Below, one piece after another: positions 20,357-32,891 of a DNA stretch of 64,000 nt; position 1 is the first letter of the stretch; the number at the start of each line of letters is the position of its first letter. Under the pieces are notes generated by a model that had not been told where the DNA came from, searched no databases, and worked only from the letters and a program-made list of their open reading frames with translations. The position numbers and the translations under genes are program-made. The stretch covers positions 186,001 to 250,000 of the forward strand of contig NW_006768783.1 of the NCBI RefSeq assembly GCF_000204055.1, written 5' to 3'. The stretch is from Melampsora larici-populina 98AG31. Taxonomy: Eukaryota > Basidiomycota > Pucciniomycetes > Pucciniales > Melampsoraceae.

Positions 20357-23158
20357 ATGCATCTATTCAACATGAAGTCATTCCGGACCATGGTGTTGGT
20401 GTTCAATTGGCCTATTTCACTGACCGCTATGGGCGTTTGGGATGTGACTAACACGATAGGTCATCCTGTTGCAAATACGGAGAGCCATGCAGGACCATGG
20501 TCTCGCTTGACCGAACCCATACCACACGAGACTCCATCGCAACCTGTCGTTTTTACACTCATTTCACCTCTTGAAAACGAAAGACAGACTCTGGAAACTC
20601 TCAAAGACTCTTCCAAGCATGTTCACCACGATACAACACCTCAAAGTACACAGCCTAGAATACCTATCTCGCAGGCAAAGCAGGGGTTACAGCAATCTTT
20701 ATACTCGTGAGTGTATTTGACCAACATTGATCAGACATGCCAATCTTTTTCTGATCCTCAGTTGCTCAATAGTGGTTTACAAGGGTCCTCGAGTACATTC
20801 AACCCGGCTAGTCTTGCCAACGGAGAACCCCGAAAGCACATACCGGTTTCGTTGTTCAAATCAGCACTACGCAAGCGCCCGGTTCACACTCATGGACTTG
20901 AATATCAACCTCCCAAGAATCAACTGCTTCATGGCCATTCTTCATTCGATGACAATGAAGTATTCATCAGTCAAGGAGAGATGCGTCGCCCATCCATAGA
21001 TACCGACATTCACATCGGGACATCATCGACTTCCCCAAATCAGCAGCCCTCACGGTTGCAATCCGAGCGCCCTACAACTGCTGCACTCGAGTCTGAAAAA
21101 AATTCTATCTCAAAACTCAAAGCACCCCGCAAAGAAAGAACTAAATCTGATGATCCATTGACTACCAAAAATCATGAACCCAATATCGAAGCTATAGCGA
21201 GATATTACGGTCAAAACTGGCGTAAAGAAAAGAAGAGAAAGGAGCGATTATTGCACAATTTTGATGCCAAACTTGCTCAGAAGTTTGTGTCAGATCCGAT
21301 TCATCAATCGATTTCACCTAGGGAATTAATTGATGAATATGAAACTCAAATTCAAGGATTTTTGGACTTATTCGGAATGACAAAACGTGAAAATCCTGAG
21401 CATACACTATATTTGAAAATAAATATGCGAAAACTTTTAGATAATTACTTAGAAATGTTGAGCATATCTTCAGAAGTTGTTTTCTCGAATCATTTACACA
21501 CCAATATGAAAGAAGACCTTCGTGATGGTTACAACTGGCTCGTGGCAAGATTAGAAAACCTTCCAAGAACTGAATTTGACTACTTACCGGTTCTAGGAAA
21601 CACTGAAAGACCGACTGAAGATAGAGACTTTGTGGAAAAATTTGTTGGTCTTTCTGTATATGAGGGTACGGCCTTTTGGCTATCTCATAGGTTATATAAT
21701 TCAAGACGTAAAAGAGTGGCGGCTACATATGTAATAGAATTCATGGCTCAACATCGAAATCATTGGATCAAGTACTTGACTCCTTCCAGTGCTCCTAAGT
21801 TAACTGTCAGAACTTTTATGTCTTTCACAACGAGGGTAAGACCATTGAAATATGGTACTGAAAATACTAAGGACGCTGTCAATGTTGTCGGCCACGAGAT
21901 GCCTCAAAACACGCAGCCTACATTACCTATTTCAGAGGCAAGGCCGGCGTTAGAACTGTCTACAAACTCGTGGGTGTTTCTGACTCGATTTGATCAGGAA
22001 TAAAAATCTCGTTCTGATCCTTGATTTCTCTACAGTGGCTTCCGGGGTTCCCCAATTACATCCAATCCACTTCTTCGGTTGTTCTCACCGGCTAGTCGTT
22101 CACAAGAAGAAGCCTCGCTGAACGCATTCATGTCATTGTTTAGATCAAGACAGCTCAAGCGCCCATTTCATACAGATCAAGCTGAATCTATATCCTCGAA
22201 ACAAAACACTCCTCAGAATCCTCCTTCATTTAATGACAATGAGGGATTCATCGATCAAGTAGAAAGGCATCGCCCAGCCAAGAATCCCAAGATTCATACC
22301 TTGGCATCTTCGACTGCCCCAAATCAGCAGCCTCCACAGTCACGATTCGAGCCCCCTGCAACTACTGCACTCGAGTCTCAAATAAATTCTATCTCAAAAC
22401 TCAAAGACCATCGAGATGAAGGAACTACATCGAATGTTCCATTAAATACCGAAAATCATCAATCCAATGTCAAAGCTATAGCAAGATATTACGGTACAAC
22501 CTGGTATCATGAAAAGAAGAGAAAGGAAAAATTATTGCACGATTTTGATGCCGAACTTGCTCAGAAATTTGTGTCAGAACCTATTCATCAAACCATTTCA
22601 CCTAGGGAACTAATTGATGAATACGAAACTCAAATTGAAGGATTTTTGAACTTGTTTGGAATGACAAAACGTGAAAATCCTGAGCATACACCATATCTGA
22701 AAACAAATATGCGAAAACTTTTAGATAATTACTTAGAAATCTTGAGCATATGTTCTGAAGTTGTCTTCTCTAATCATTTACACACAAACATGAAAGAAGA
22801 TCTTCGTGATGGTTACAACTGGCTCATGGTAAGATTAGAAAACCTTCCAAAAAATAAATTTGACTACCTACCGATTGTTGGAAACACTGAAAGACCAAGT
22901 CAAGATAGAATCTTTGTGGATAAGTTTGTGGGTCGTCCTGTAGATGAAGGTACAGCCTTTTGGTTATCTCATAGACAATATAATAAACGACGTGAAAGAG
23001 TGGCGGCTACATATGTGATAGAATTCATGGCTCAACATCGAAATCATTGGATCAAGTACTTGACTCCTTCAAGTTCTCGGAGTCATACGTTACATGTCAC
23101 AACCTTTATGACTTTCACAAATAGGGTAAGACCATTGAAATACAGTACTCCAAAATGA
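20357..23158 (+). CDS. Lineage-specific protein with two tandem ~360-aa repeats, possibly secreted
   Basis: Exons: 20357-20706, 20773-21969, 22036-23158; both introns are 66 nt and of the same phase. Total 889 aa, or 884 from the second ATG at 20372. The second start gives MKSFRTMVLVFNWPISLTAM, a possible signal peptide. Two copies of one module follow. Each begins with a PQxTQPxxPIS block before an intron, continues with a KRPxHT region and a Ser/Pro-rich linker, then a conserved core: EAIARYYG, SPRELIDEYETQI, FLxLFGMTKRENPEHT, NMKEDLRDGYNWL, RVAATYVIEFMAQHRNHW. I recognise no known domain. The intron was duplicated with the module. Splitting it into two genes is possible but would leave copy 2 without an ATG start. 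Confidence 0.72.
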
Positions 23159-24103
23159 AGAAGATAACAAGCAAGGTGAGCTGAGACAAGGTGTGATGGG
23201 GTTATATGGGATGGTAGTCTATATGTCATTGTAGAAGAGCATTTCATTATCTTGATATGTAGCAACAATGGAGGCTCACGACTGACTAATATACCTGAGC
23301 TACAATGCTTGGTTCTGCAGTAATGCAACTTGAATTGTGGGGTTTTCCTGGAATTCATGTGCAATATCTTAAGGCGCAACCCGGCTGGAGGTCTGAATAT
23401 TTGCATATTCTCCTGAGCTATTCTGAAGACAGATAGGCAAAGTCTGGGTAAATAAGGGAGAAGAGCAGGAAAAATGATGAACAAAGATGAAAAACAAAAT
23501 ATAATTGACTAAGTAATCACTAATGATTTCTTGTGGAAAGAAATATTGATATAGGGAGATTAATTATCTGAATTTTTAGAAATGAAGTAATGATCATTTT
23601 TGAAAGGTCAAAAGAAATAAAAAGATTATAAAAAACTTGGCCAGAATAAATCACTTTCAGAAGGGACAATCCCTCTTCCATTTCTGTCCTTCCTCTCTCA
23701 ATCTCCTACATTTATAACCCTTTTGCCGTGATAGGCTTCCCTCTCTGCACCTGATGCAACTTTTGGAAGATGATGGTGATCATCATGACTGGTCTATCAC
23801 AATGTCATTGCAACTATAAAGCAAAAGATATTCATTATCACATTTGAGATATTTTGTACAGAATAACCATATTGAATAATCCAAAGCGGGACATACATTT
23901 TTGCCAATCAACTACCAGTCATGACACTGCTCAACTCTACAAGGCTGGTAGAGGTGTGGGTTGTGAGTCTTCAGGGTCAACATCAATTCTCTGTGGCGAC
24001 AGTGTGGCCAATCAAGTGAATGTTACAGGTGACCAAACACACAACAGCACCTGTATAATTCCATTTTTGGGGGGCTGTTGCTATTTGCAGCCCACAGAAA
24101 AGC
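23159..24103. other. Intergenic 3' of the duplicated-domain gene
   Basis: No supported gene. The open frame 23854-24264 (+) overlaps the hairpin array and looks like repeat sequence. Confidence 0.45.
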
Positions 24104-24337
24104 CATGTAGGTGCTGTCCACATTATGCCTACATGGGTGTTTCCCATGAAAAGTGCTTACATTCCCACAAAATTGGATTTAGGCATTGGAAAATTACGCC
24201 TGCATTTCAAATTTTGAATGTAGGTGTGATTTTCCAACACCTACATGATTTTTTGAAAATGTAGGCGTAATTTTTGAATTTAAAAGCGCCTACGTACCCA
24301 AATAAAAATGTAGGCACTATTTCCCAGCGCCTACATT
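24104..24337. repeat. Array of five TGTAGGC/GCCTACA hairpin modules
   Basis: Successive inverted repeats at 24104-24135, 24177-24205, 24218-24246, 24259-24295 and 24307-24337. Each has 8-10 bp arms related to ATGTAGGCGT and its complement, with an AT-rich 9-20 nt loop often reading ATTTTCCAA. Module 3 is perfect (ATGTAGGTGT/ACACCTACAT). A sixth copy lies alone at 25475-25505. Confidence 0.75.
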
Positions 24338-24497
24338 CATTTTTCTGGTCAAATAAGCGCCCATTTTCCGTTTGGCATATGTAGGTGATACAAATCAGGG
24401 GCCTAAGTTTTTTGGACTCAAGACTGATCAAACCGGTATTTAAGAAGCACATATAACACCTTCTCACCTACCAAAAGAGCATTCTTCATGTCCAAAT

Positions 24498-24701
24498 GAG
24501 GATATCGGTGGACATAAATAGTGTTTTGAGATGAAATGAGGATATCAGTGGATGTAAAAATTGTTTTGAGTTGAGATGAGGATATATAACAGTGGACATA
24601 TGTAGTGTTTTGAGTCAAAATGAGAATAATGGTGGACATATAAAGTGTTTTGAGTCAAAATGAGGATATTGGTGGACATAAGAAGTGATTTGGGTTGCAT
24701 T
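24498..24701. repeat. 40-bp minisatellite, five units
   Basis: Units start at 24498, 24538, 24578, 24622 and 24662; four are 40 bp and the third is 44 bp. The consensus begins GAGGATATNGGTGGACATAA and ends AGTGTTTTGAGTCAAAAT. Units differ by several substitutions, so the array is not freshly expanded. Confidence 0.85.
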
Positions 24702-26482
24702 GAGGGTTTTTAATTTGAGTTATGATGAGGAGATTTTGAGAAAGTGTGTATTATCCTTGCATTCTACCCACAATTTAAATTCACTCCAAGTTCTCAAGAA
24801 GTTCTCAAGCTTCTCTGTGCAATATTTGTTGAAATCATAGCCCCACACCTTAGAAATGTAGCCATCTCTCCTCAACACAAGAAAAATTACATCAAAGCTC
24901 CCTCCATCCAGAAAGATTTTGGGCACAAAGAAGATCCCCAAACCTAGGATTTGGCCACTGGCCTTGACCGCAAGAAGATGAATCTCTTCATCATTTATTT
25001 TCTCCCTGACCTCAAGAATGGGCATTAATGCCGCACAGCCAAAAGTACCAAGCTGTTGTAGAACTCCTACACAGTGAAGTGTAGGCTGCTCAGCCGGAGA
25101 GGGTAAGAAACACCACTTATGAGAGCCAATGTAACTACAGGTGCTGTTAAACTGCGGTCAGCCTTTTAATTGCAGTTTGAAATAGCCACAGAACAATCTA
25201 AAAACTTTCTATCTTCACAATTTTTCCCCATAAAACTCTGTTTATCCCGTAGATGGATGTGCAAGGTCTGGTGGAAGCTGGCAGGGTACAGTACACACCT
25301 ACACATCCTCTATAGCCAGATTCATTCCAATATTGATTGTTAAAACTGGGCAGAGTTGAGTCTGCATCAGGTCTTTACAATTGCAGAGGGGGAGATGGAC
25401 TTGTCAACGGTGGGGTTATTTTCCAGAAAATAGGTACTTGGACCCGGTGTTACAACTCATAGTATTTTACACCTCCATGTAGGCGTGATTTTCAACACGC
25501 AGGCATCTTTTTGAAGGTTTCCCTTTCTGTTACTGAAAAATGACTTCAAGAGTATTGCCTGAGTAGCCATGGAGGTATATGTAGTAAATGTTTGGGACAC
25601 TTTTGTCAAAGTTGAAAAGTTACATGATGTATCACATTTGATTTACTTATTTAGATGAGCAAACAACTGAGCATACCTGTATGTACATGATAGCAGCCTA
25701 TTCACTCAGCCTGATGCACATATGTAATGTGGGTGTTATGGCTTGGGTGTGCAGTGACAAATCCTTTTATGAAAAACTACAAGCTTAATCATTTTCCCAT
25801 TCTCACTTGAGGATAATGTATAGTGTTTACAGTGTTACACGCTCACCACACCCTGTGGACCTGAGTCACCCTGCATGCCTCAGGTAACTCTAACAGTACA
25901 AGAAATGGTTCATGGTGGCACCATCCAGGTGAAATCTTGGCCAATTGTTGTATGCTTTGCACAGAAAATGTATGGCTTTAAATTAGTAAGTTGGTGGATT
26001 TGACCTGACACCTGTGCAATCTGGTAGGAGATTTCAAAGAGACTTCAACAATCCCTTGATTTTTTCTAAAGGATGTGCTGTGAGGGGCTTGTCTGAATTT
26101 CTCCAGTCCAGTCCTACACAATCATTACCTCACTTAAAGAGTGGTCAAGAATGGATTGATTGTAATCTAACAAAACTGATTGATCAGACAGAGCTATGCC
26201 CTTTTGGATACATAATCTGGCATAAAGTTAAACATGAGCATCTTTGAAGGTTTGGAGCATTGAGAATAAATTCAAAGACTTTACAAAAAAACATCTCCCA
26301 CAAGAGATCAGAGTCAGTTCTATCTTTGTTTCTCATTCTTTGGCATTGTTTTGCAAACAATGATCAAATCCAAGTCTATGCAGACAGGCCCTTTACATTT
26401 AGGATCTTCATCATAGTGTTCCTTGACTTCAAAAATCCCAAAATCTTTGTATGGTTTTCCAAACAGATCTTTCAATAGCTGC
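24702..26482. other. Repeat-rich intergenic DNA
   Basis: Includes the isolated hairpin copy at 25475-25505. The frames 24720-25025 (-) and 26014-26247 (+) are readable but match nothing I know; they may be transposon fragments. Confidence 0.4.
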
Positions 26483-26623
26483 CTTCAAACCTAACACAGT
26501 TGACATAAAAACCCAGTACACCCAGTTGTGTGTTTGGTGGTAATTTTGTGTATCTATTGACAGCTCTTGACAGCTTCCAGCCAAAAAGTCAATGGGGTGT
26601 ACTGCATTTTGGTTAGGTTTGAA
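26483..26623. mobile_element. Small MITE with ~30-bp imperfect terminal inverted repeats
   Basis: The left end starts TTCAAACCTAAC and includes CAGTACACCC; the right end is GGGTGTACTGCATTTTGG then TTAGGTTTGAA. About 140 bp, non-coding. Its inner AGCCAAAAAGTCAA word also occurs in the MITE at 58123, and a similar CCCAGTACA...TGTACTGG pair is at 45145-45200. Confidence 0.55.
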
Positions 26624-26969
26624 ATGAGTACCTTTCCCTTGAACCACAAACTAACCTAATCTCACTAAACTAAACATCATAATCTGATAGTGTAGTCCTC
26701 TTAAACTTGTTAGAAAGCTGAGTAAGGTTTTGGTCACAAGTTAGGCCAAAAAGTACTGACATCCATTCAAAACTCATCATCTGATCTCGCAAATTAACTT
26801 ATATGGACACATTAATCAACCTTTGAAATATCTTGTACATACTAACAAAATCACTATAATAATGCTACAACCCTGACTGCGAACATGCATGTATATCTAA
26901 AATGATACAAAAAAGTTGATACCCCTCAATGGTTTATAAATACAATCTGATGGCTTGTTTATCTTTTCC

Positions 26970-29900
26970 TTAAATCTCATCTTGGATAACTTTCAAGTAC
27001 CTTTGAGGTAAATGACATGTTAACATTTCTCTAGAAAAAATCATTTGATCAAACACTTTCTCGACATTACCAATCACCTATCCAAGAGGAAAACCCCAAG
27101 AAAAACCAATCAATTTTTCACTTCTTGGTACTCTTCAGAAAGAACAGCAGAATGAGGGTCCAACAAACCTTAAAAAGTCTTCCATTTTCATTTGACCAAT
27201 CTTCATCACCTAATGAACTGTTATCTAGTTTCTTCATATCTGATGATGATAAAGGTAACTTTGGAAATTTCAGATCTGATCCTTTTGAAATATACCAAAA
27301 GATTTCCCCGGGTGGGAATTGTTCTGCATGAATTAGATTTGCTTCTAACGTTTTCCTAGTAGCAATCAACTTTTTTGCCGAAAGGATAGTACATTTTTCA
27401 TAAATAAAAGTCAAGAAGATAAAGTCAGTCATCAAAGATCAAAGTTGTTCCAAAAAAACCAATATAATGAGGGAAAAGGTAACATACAATTTGTTCAAGT
27501 TCTTTCATCTCTTCATGAACTACTCCATTCACTTGTTTCAAAATCTGATCCTTCATCCCATGATATTTTCTAACATTCTCCCAAATTCCAGCTTTAGGAA
27601 CCGACGAGGAAGCCCTCGAATCTGAAGTAGTTTCTTGTTGCTGTTGTTGTTCTTGACGTGTTAAAGCTTCAGAATGACAAATCCAAGCAGAAACAGTTTT
27701 AAGATCTAAGATATGTCCAAGTGATAATCTAGAAACTGCATCTGTTGAATGCACAAATGACTTGATCATGTTTCGACTCAATGTAGAGAGTTGAGCAGAA
27801 ACCGAACATCTAAATTTCATGCCCCATCAGAGAAAAGTCAATTTGAGATAAAGTTTATCAATGAAGAAAAGAATGGCTGAAACTCAAACGGTGGAGCGAT
27901 ACCATAAACCTTAACTGGTACACCAATAGGCAAACCACCTTTGCTTGTCGTGGTTCCCAGCCTAGGACTAGAAAAAAACATCCTGGTAAGTGATATGTAG
28001 CCGAGTGAATGGATTGAACTCATTTTACTCAACTCGGCCCACATAAGCGCCAGTATACATGCTACACCGGCACCCAATGAATGCCCAACTAAATCGAGTT
28101 TATAACCAGGTAGGTCTCTCAAAACTTTAAATAAACTTTTAGTCAATGCACCTGTCTTTGAGTTTCCAATCATTTGAGCCACTTCTGCGAACCCAGAATG
28201 GATCTTGAATGTCTTTTCTTCTTTCACATCTACACATCACAAGTTCAAAAAATCGTTAGATTTAAGGCGAGAAGCTCAAAGATGAAAGTTGAAGGACAGT
28301 AGATACTAACCAGAGGTGCCAGGATAAGGGTCATCCCAATAAGATGTAGGATTAAAGTTCTGATATTCACAGGTAAGATCGGTGGCAAGATCATCAATCG
28401 AAAATGTCCCGCGAAGGCACAAGATCACTTTCTTTTGTGCATGATCAGTAAGAATAAAATAGCGAGGAGCTTGACGAGTTGAAGGAAGATGAGCTGGTTC
28501 TGGTTGAGCAGGTTTTGATTCGGTCGGTTCTGATTCGCCTTCATACCAATCAATAGTACTCGTTTCAGAGATCAAATCAAACTCCAGTGACTCGCTTGAC
28601 TCAGTCGTTTCTTCGTGTAACTCTCCAAAATCTTGTAAGAGATCTCGATCACTTATGTTTTTGTAGGGGTTTATGAAGTATGGAGGGAAGCGGTTCATTG
28701 ATCAGCAAAATCATTATGATGCATATATGTGGAATCTACGTACTGTTTACCCGTGAGGAGATCCCATGTTCGGTATACCGCTTGATCACCACCATTTCGC
28801 TCCCCCTGCTCTTCTTCACTTCGAGATTGCTCACCGGCTTGAGCGACGGGAACAGAAAAAGCTCCAGGCATAGTGCTTTCGCCTTTTTCATCGTTCAATA
28901 CTCCTACATGCCTTGTAAGCTCTTCGGAACCTTTTTCTTTCTCGTCTAGAAGTTGTTCTTCTTGCTTGGAATTTTCAGGCTCCTTAGGATTTTTAGGTGC
29001 CGATTTCCGTGCGGGGCCGCCTCCACTTCCGAACATCAAGTAACCTATACCTCCATAGCTACTGGAACATAGTCCGGCGTAACTCTTGAAGTTCATCAGT
29101 GTCAATTGATCCGATGTGATGGGGTTTGAGGGTCGATCTTCGATCTTGGACTTGGGTGCGTTCGTAGATTGGACGAGATGACCAGTGATGATCTCAGCAT
29201 CAGTTTGTGAGGACCCATCAATTTGACTCTTCTCGGTCTTCAGCTGTTGATCTACTACAAATTGCAGACCATTTTCTGATGAAGTCCAATCGGATTGATG
29301 GTTTGCTTGCGAAAAGTTTTGTAGATCTGAAAGACTGATTTCTTTCAATTCTCCTATGATTCGTTTTGAATAGATCGCACTAGTCAAATTTTGAAGTAAA
29401 GCCCAACAAGAAAGTGATTTAAGGATATCCAGAATTCCGAATTGAGAAATCCCACCCGGTGGATCATGATCAGGTTCTTCGCGCCATTGTTTCCGTATCA
29501 TTTTCACAAATAGTTTAAGAGCTTTAAAAGTAGTATATTGATCACTGAGATGGGCTTTATAAAACCCATCCAGGCGAGAGACAGTAGAAGAAGCAAGATC
29601 GAGACTGGTTTTCGAGATCTGTTGACCTAGACCGATCGATTGAATTGCGCACCATTCTGCTAATGAAATACCTGCATTGATAGTAGTAGAGACGATAGAT
29701 TGACTTGACTCGTTTTCTTGTAAACTGAATGTAGGAGGTACACCTGATAATGTATCAAAGACTGTTCCAATGATTTTACGAGAGATTGAGAACCCGAATT
29801 GAGTTGAAGATTTCGCGATTTGAAAACCATAATCGGTTGCTGAGCCTCCGATCGCTAGAGCTTGTTGGGCATGTGGCATATAACTCATCACATTTGTGGT

Positions 29901-30053
29901 ACGATCGTTTGAATCGATTGGAAGATCAGTTGGTGGGTCGGAACTGATGATGTCATCGCTAGGATTTGGTAAAGTTGACACTTTGCCATCAGAAGGCGAA
30001 GTCGTAACCGCTGAGACTGAGTCGAGGTGTTCAGCATGAGGTTTGGAACCCAT
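26970..30053 (-). CDS. Class 3 lipase, sn1-specific diacylglycerol lipase type (851 aa)
   Basis: Exons: 30053-28744, 28651-28311, 28229-28034, 27967-27890, 27809-27488, 27369-27169, 27077-26970; phases agree throughout. After a ~300 aa N-terminal region of unknown role comes the alpha/beta-hydrolase core: RYFILTDHAQKKVILCLRGT, nucleophile elbow GHSLGAG (Ser ~601), the WADP and GLPIGVPVKVYGIAPP blocks, HSTDAVSRLSLG carrying the catalytic Asp, and a last exon with CHLPQRY supplying His. The full Ser-Asp-His triad is therefore present. It should release free fatty acid from diacyl- or monoacylglycerol, probably at an internal membrane. Intron 1 (28743-28652) is the least certain: it replaces an apparent frameshift at 28695. 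Confidence 0.85.
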
Positions 30054-30994
30054 CGATAGCCGCGATGAAAAGAGTCTTGAGGATATGGAGATACCAGAAA
30101 TTCTTCAAAGTAACACACTGGGCAGAAATCTTTATTTATGATTACTCAAGACCGACCCAAGAGTTATTGTTTGTTAACCGATCGCGAGGAAATATCGACC
30201 GATTTAGATGAAAAAGCTGTTGACCTATCCTATTTGCGAATCGCACTAACCTTGATTCTGGTCTTTACGTAATCAACAAAAAGTGTTTTAATGAAAATGT
30301 AAAAAAACAGTAGGGCGAGACATATCACAAAAGGTCAACTCTTCATCAGCATTTCGAAACGAAACTTGTCCTGAGTTTCAAAAAATTCATACACAGCTTT
30401 GTTTCTGAGTTTAACTTTGTAAAGTACAGAATTGTCATCCTCAGCTCTGAGGATCCACAACCGGTTTGACAGGGTTTTGCAGGGTTTTGCTCGATGCTTT
30501 GACTCCAAATTTGTAGCTGAATCAAGTAAAACCTAGATCTAGGAATTAAGATTGAGGAATTAAAGTCATTGACAAACATGCACCCCATGAGTCTCCGCTA
30601 TCTCCTGCCTTTTCCATCCACATCAATCTAGACAAAAAGTCGGCTTCTTTTCGGGTCCACTTTGGAATTAATTCGATCTCATTTTCTTCATCTCTTAGTC
30701 TTCTCAATGATGACTTACGAAAACCACAATATCATCATAAAACCATCTAGTCTTCATATTGGCCCAGGTGCCTCAAGAAGTGAGTGAAGTGTTTCAGATC
30801 GCTTTCAAATTTTACCCCCAGGAATCATCAACTTCCAAAAAAACGCAATGAATAAATTTTGATCAAAATCTTCTATTCTTGATCGAAAGAAAAAGATAAC
30901 CATGCAGTGGGTAAGAGCTTGAAAAATTTACCTGAAATTCGGAACATGTGGTTATAGAAAGTGATACTAATGATTCTTTGTTTTTTCATCAAAG
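30054..30994. other. Divergent upstream region
   Basis: Promoter side of the lipase gene and of the module gene at 30995. Possible short leading exons (ATG near 30702 and ATG at 30902 just before a GTAAGA) may belong to the module gene but cannot be joined with confidence. Confidence 0.35.
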
Positions 30995-32117
30995 TTTTGG
31001 ATTTCAATGCCGTGACCAAAGGAGGTAGGGTTTAGATCATCACGTCTTGAGGATAAATTTTGCGGTTTTTCGAACCTAATTTGATTGCATAATTCTTTTT
31101 TGATAGAGCTTGACGAGGATTATCAAAAATTCTTAAATCATCCTAGTAAGGATGTTTTTTGATTTTAAACAAAAGCTACGATACCCTGACGAGTTTTTCT
31201 TGCTCTCTATTATTGATTATTTTTTTTCGTTCGTTCACAGGACTTGAGTCTAGAGGGATAAATGATCAAGAAGCGCCTAAAGCGAAACTTCAGGCGACAA
31301 ACAGAAAGAATTGTAGCGATCCGAACTTGAGGCGTAATTATGTACAAGCTCAACAAAGAGGTTCATATCACATTATTTGACCTACGATCATAATTTCGAA
31401 CTGATATATTTGGCCCGTAAAACACTGATTCTTCAATCTTTGAATTTTGGAAAATCAGTCTTCGATTTTAACTCTTCAATCATGCAAGGGGGGAGCATAG
31501 CACCAGAAGGACATATAACACAAGAGGAGAATATAAACCAAGACCAAAGTTTGGGAGGTAAGTTAGGATGGCTAGGTAAAATGACGCCTATCATGAACAA
31601 AAGCTTGATGAGGGCAGTGGTTTTTTGTGGCAATGAAGATGATTTTTTGGAAACAAGTGATAGAGGTCTGACTATAATCTATCCTGTGATCTTTGCGATT
31701 GAGTATAAATTCATTTACTGACGCAGTTCAATGATTTGTTGCTTCTTCATCGACCTTCAGAATCGAATGTTCTACCCAGAGGAGGTAAGTACTCATCCTT
31801 GAGTTTTGAGCATGACATCATGGTTTGAATCTCAATTCAATTTTTCTCAAAACCATCAATAGATCTCGATGAGGATTACAACAATTTTATAAATGATGCA
31901 GGTAAGAAAGTTCATTCTCAATTAAAAACAAACGAAAGTCAGATACCCTGATGGCTTATTGGCTAATGAATGATGCTGATTTGTTTATTCGGATACAGAC
32001 CTTGAATTCGGAGGATTAAGTGATCCAAAAGCGCGTGATGCAAAACTTGAACAGCCGAGGAAGTTCTCATTGAGTGGACCTGGCTTGAGATACACTTCTG
32101 TAAACCCCCATATATAA
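30995..32117 (+). CDS. Orphan gene with duplicated exon modules (5' end unresolved)
   Basis: Supported exons: 30995-31024, 31107-31145, 31241-31360, (middle part about 31450-31670 uncertain), 31727-31784, 31863-31901, 31999-32117 (stop). Introns after the short exons are all phase 1. Module 1 reads ELDEDYQKFLNHP, then RLESRGINDQEAPKAKLQ and CSDPNLRRNYVQAQ. Module 2 reads DLDEDYNNFINDA, then DLEFGGLSDPKARDAKLEQ and LSGPGLRYTSVNPHI. The DFN-containing exon before each module is also alike (VLDFNAVTKG and VFDFNSS). So a three-exon block was duplicated in tandem. No known domain. The start codon and any signal peptide are not established. Confidence 0.5.
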
Positions 32118-32891
32118 TGATCATGAACCGAAGAATCAGATTTTTTGGAGGCAAAAAGATGATGGAATTTGGTCTGTGACTCGATCAAGACGTGATGTGA
32201 AGATGACGTGGAGCTTGATCATTTTGTGCTGGTCCGCTACACCAGGTGAAAGGGATGAACATCTCGAAATACAATCCTCAAAAGTCAAAGATGGACTTCA
32301 ATTAATTTGTAAAGCTCACCCGGTGATATGGAGTTTTGAATATGTTTGGTGAAAGATGACTGCAGCACACATTGTCCCAGCTACTACAATTATTAAACGG
32401 TGAAAGTAATCAAAGTCACTCGTCAATGATTGAGGTCTCCTAAAGCATTTCGGATTTGAATCCTTTGCGAAATGTTATTCAGTAGTGTCTGGTGTCCCAT
32501 AGTAACAGGAGTGGTTTGAATTTCAGAGTCAATGCATGCTGAAAATTTGATCGTAGTTTGAAGGTAAACAGAAGGCCAAAGAGGACAAAGGAAACACTGA
32601 TAGCAATGTGCACTGTATGACTATGTGTTGTCTGTGGTTCAAACGTATGGACCCTCCCGGAGTCCCGATGCACCATACCGTGACTGACCAACAAATAGCG
32701 CCTCGCCGCAAAAAGGGGAATGTATGTATCGGATGATAGCCTCATTCTATATCGTATAAACCCAAAGGGAGTGTAGACAGTGCTCACCAATTCTTCCCTC
32801 CCGCTCACATCCTGTGTCACAGTGCACACTACCCAATCAAGAGACCTCATCATCACCTACGCTCTTCTTTCTCGCTTTTCTCATTAAAAAA
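32118..32891. other. Intergenic upstream of the cysteine-rich secreted gene
   Basis: The minus-strand frame 32479-32856 is not supported by motifs. The last ~100 bp are pyrimidine-rich and probably the leader of the secreted-protein gene. Confidence 0.45.

Noticed and set aside
20133..20375. Separate small secreted protein upstream of the duplicated-domain gene
   Set aside because: Hydrophobic start but no supporting splice or family evidence, and it overlaps the next start; left unassigned.
20711..20772. Upstream extension of the second exon as coding (YLTNIDQTCQSFSDPQLL...)
   Set aside because: The segment is intronic: GTGAGT at 20707 and AG at 20772 match the paralogous 66-nt intron at 21970-22035.
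24104..24337. CRISPR-like array
   Set aside because: Units are variable hairpins without constant repeats or unique spacers, and the genome is eukaryotic.
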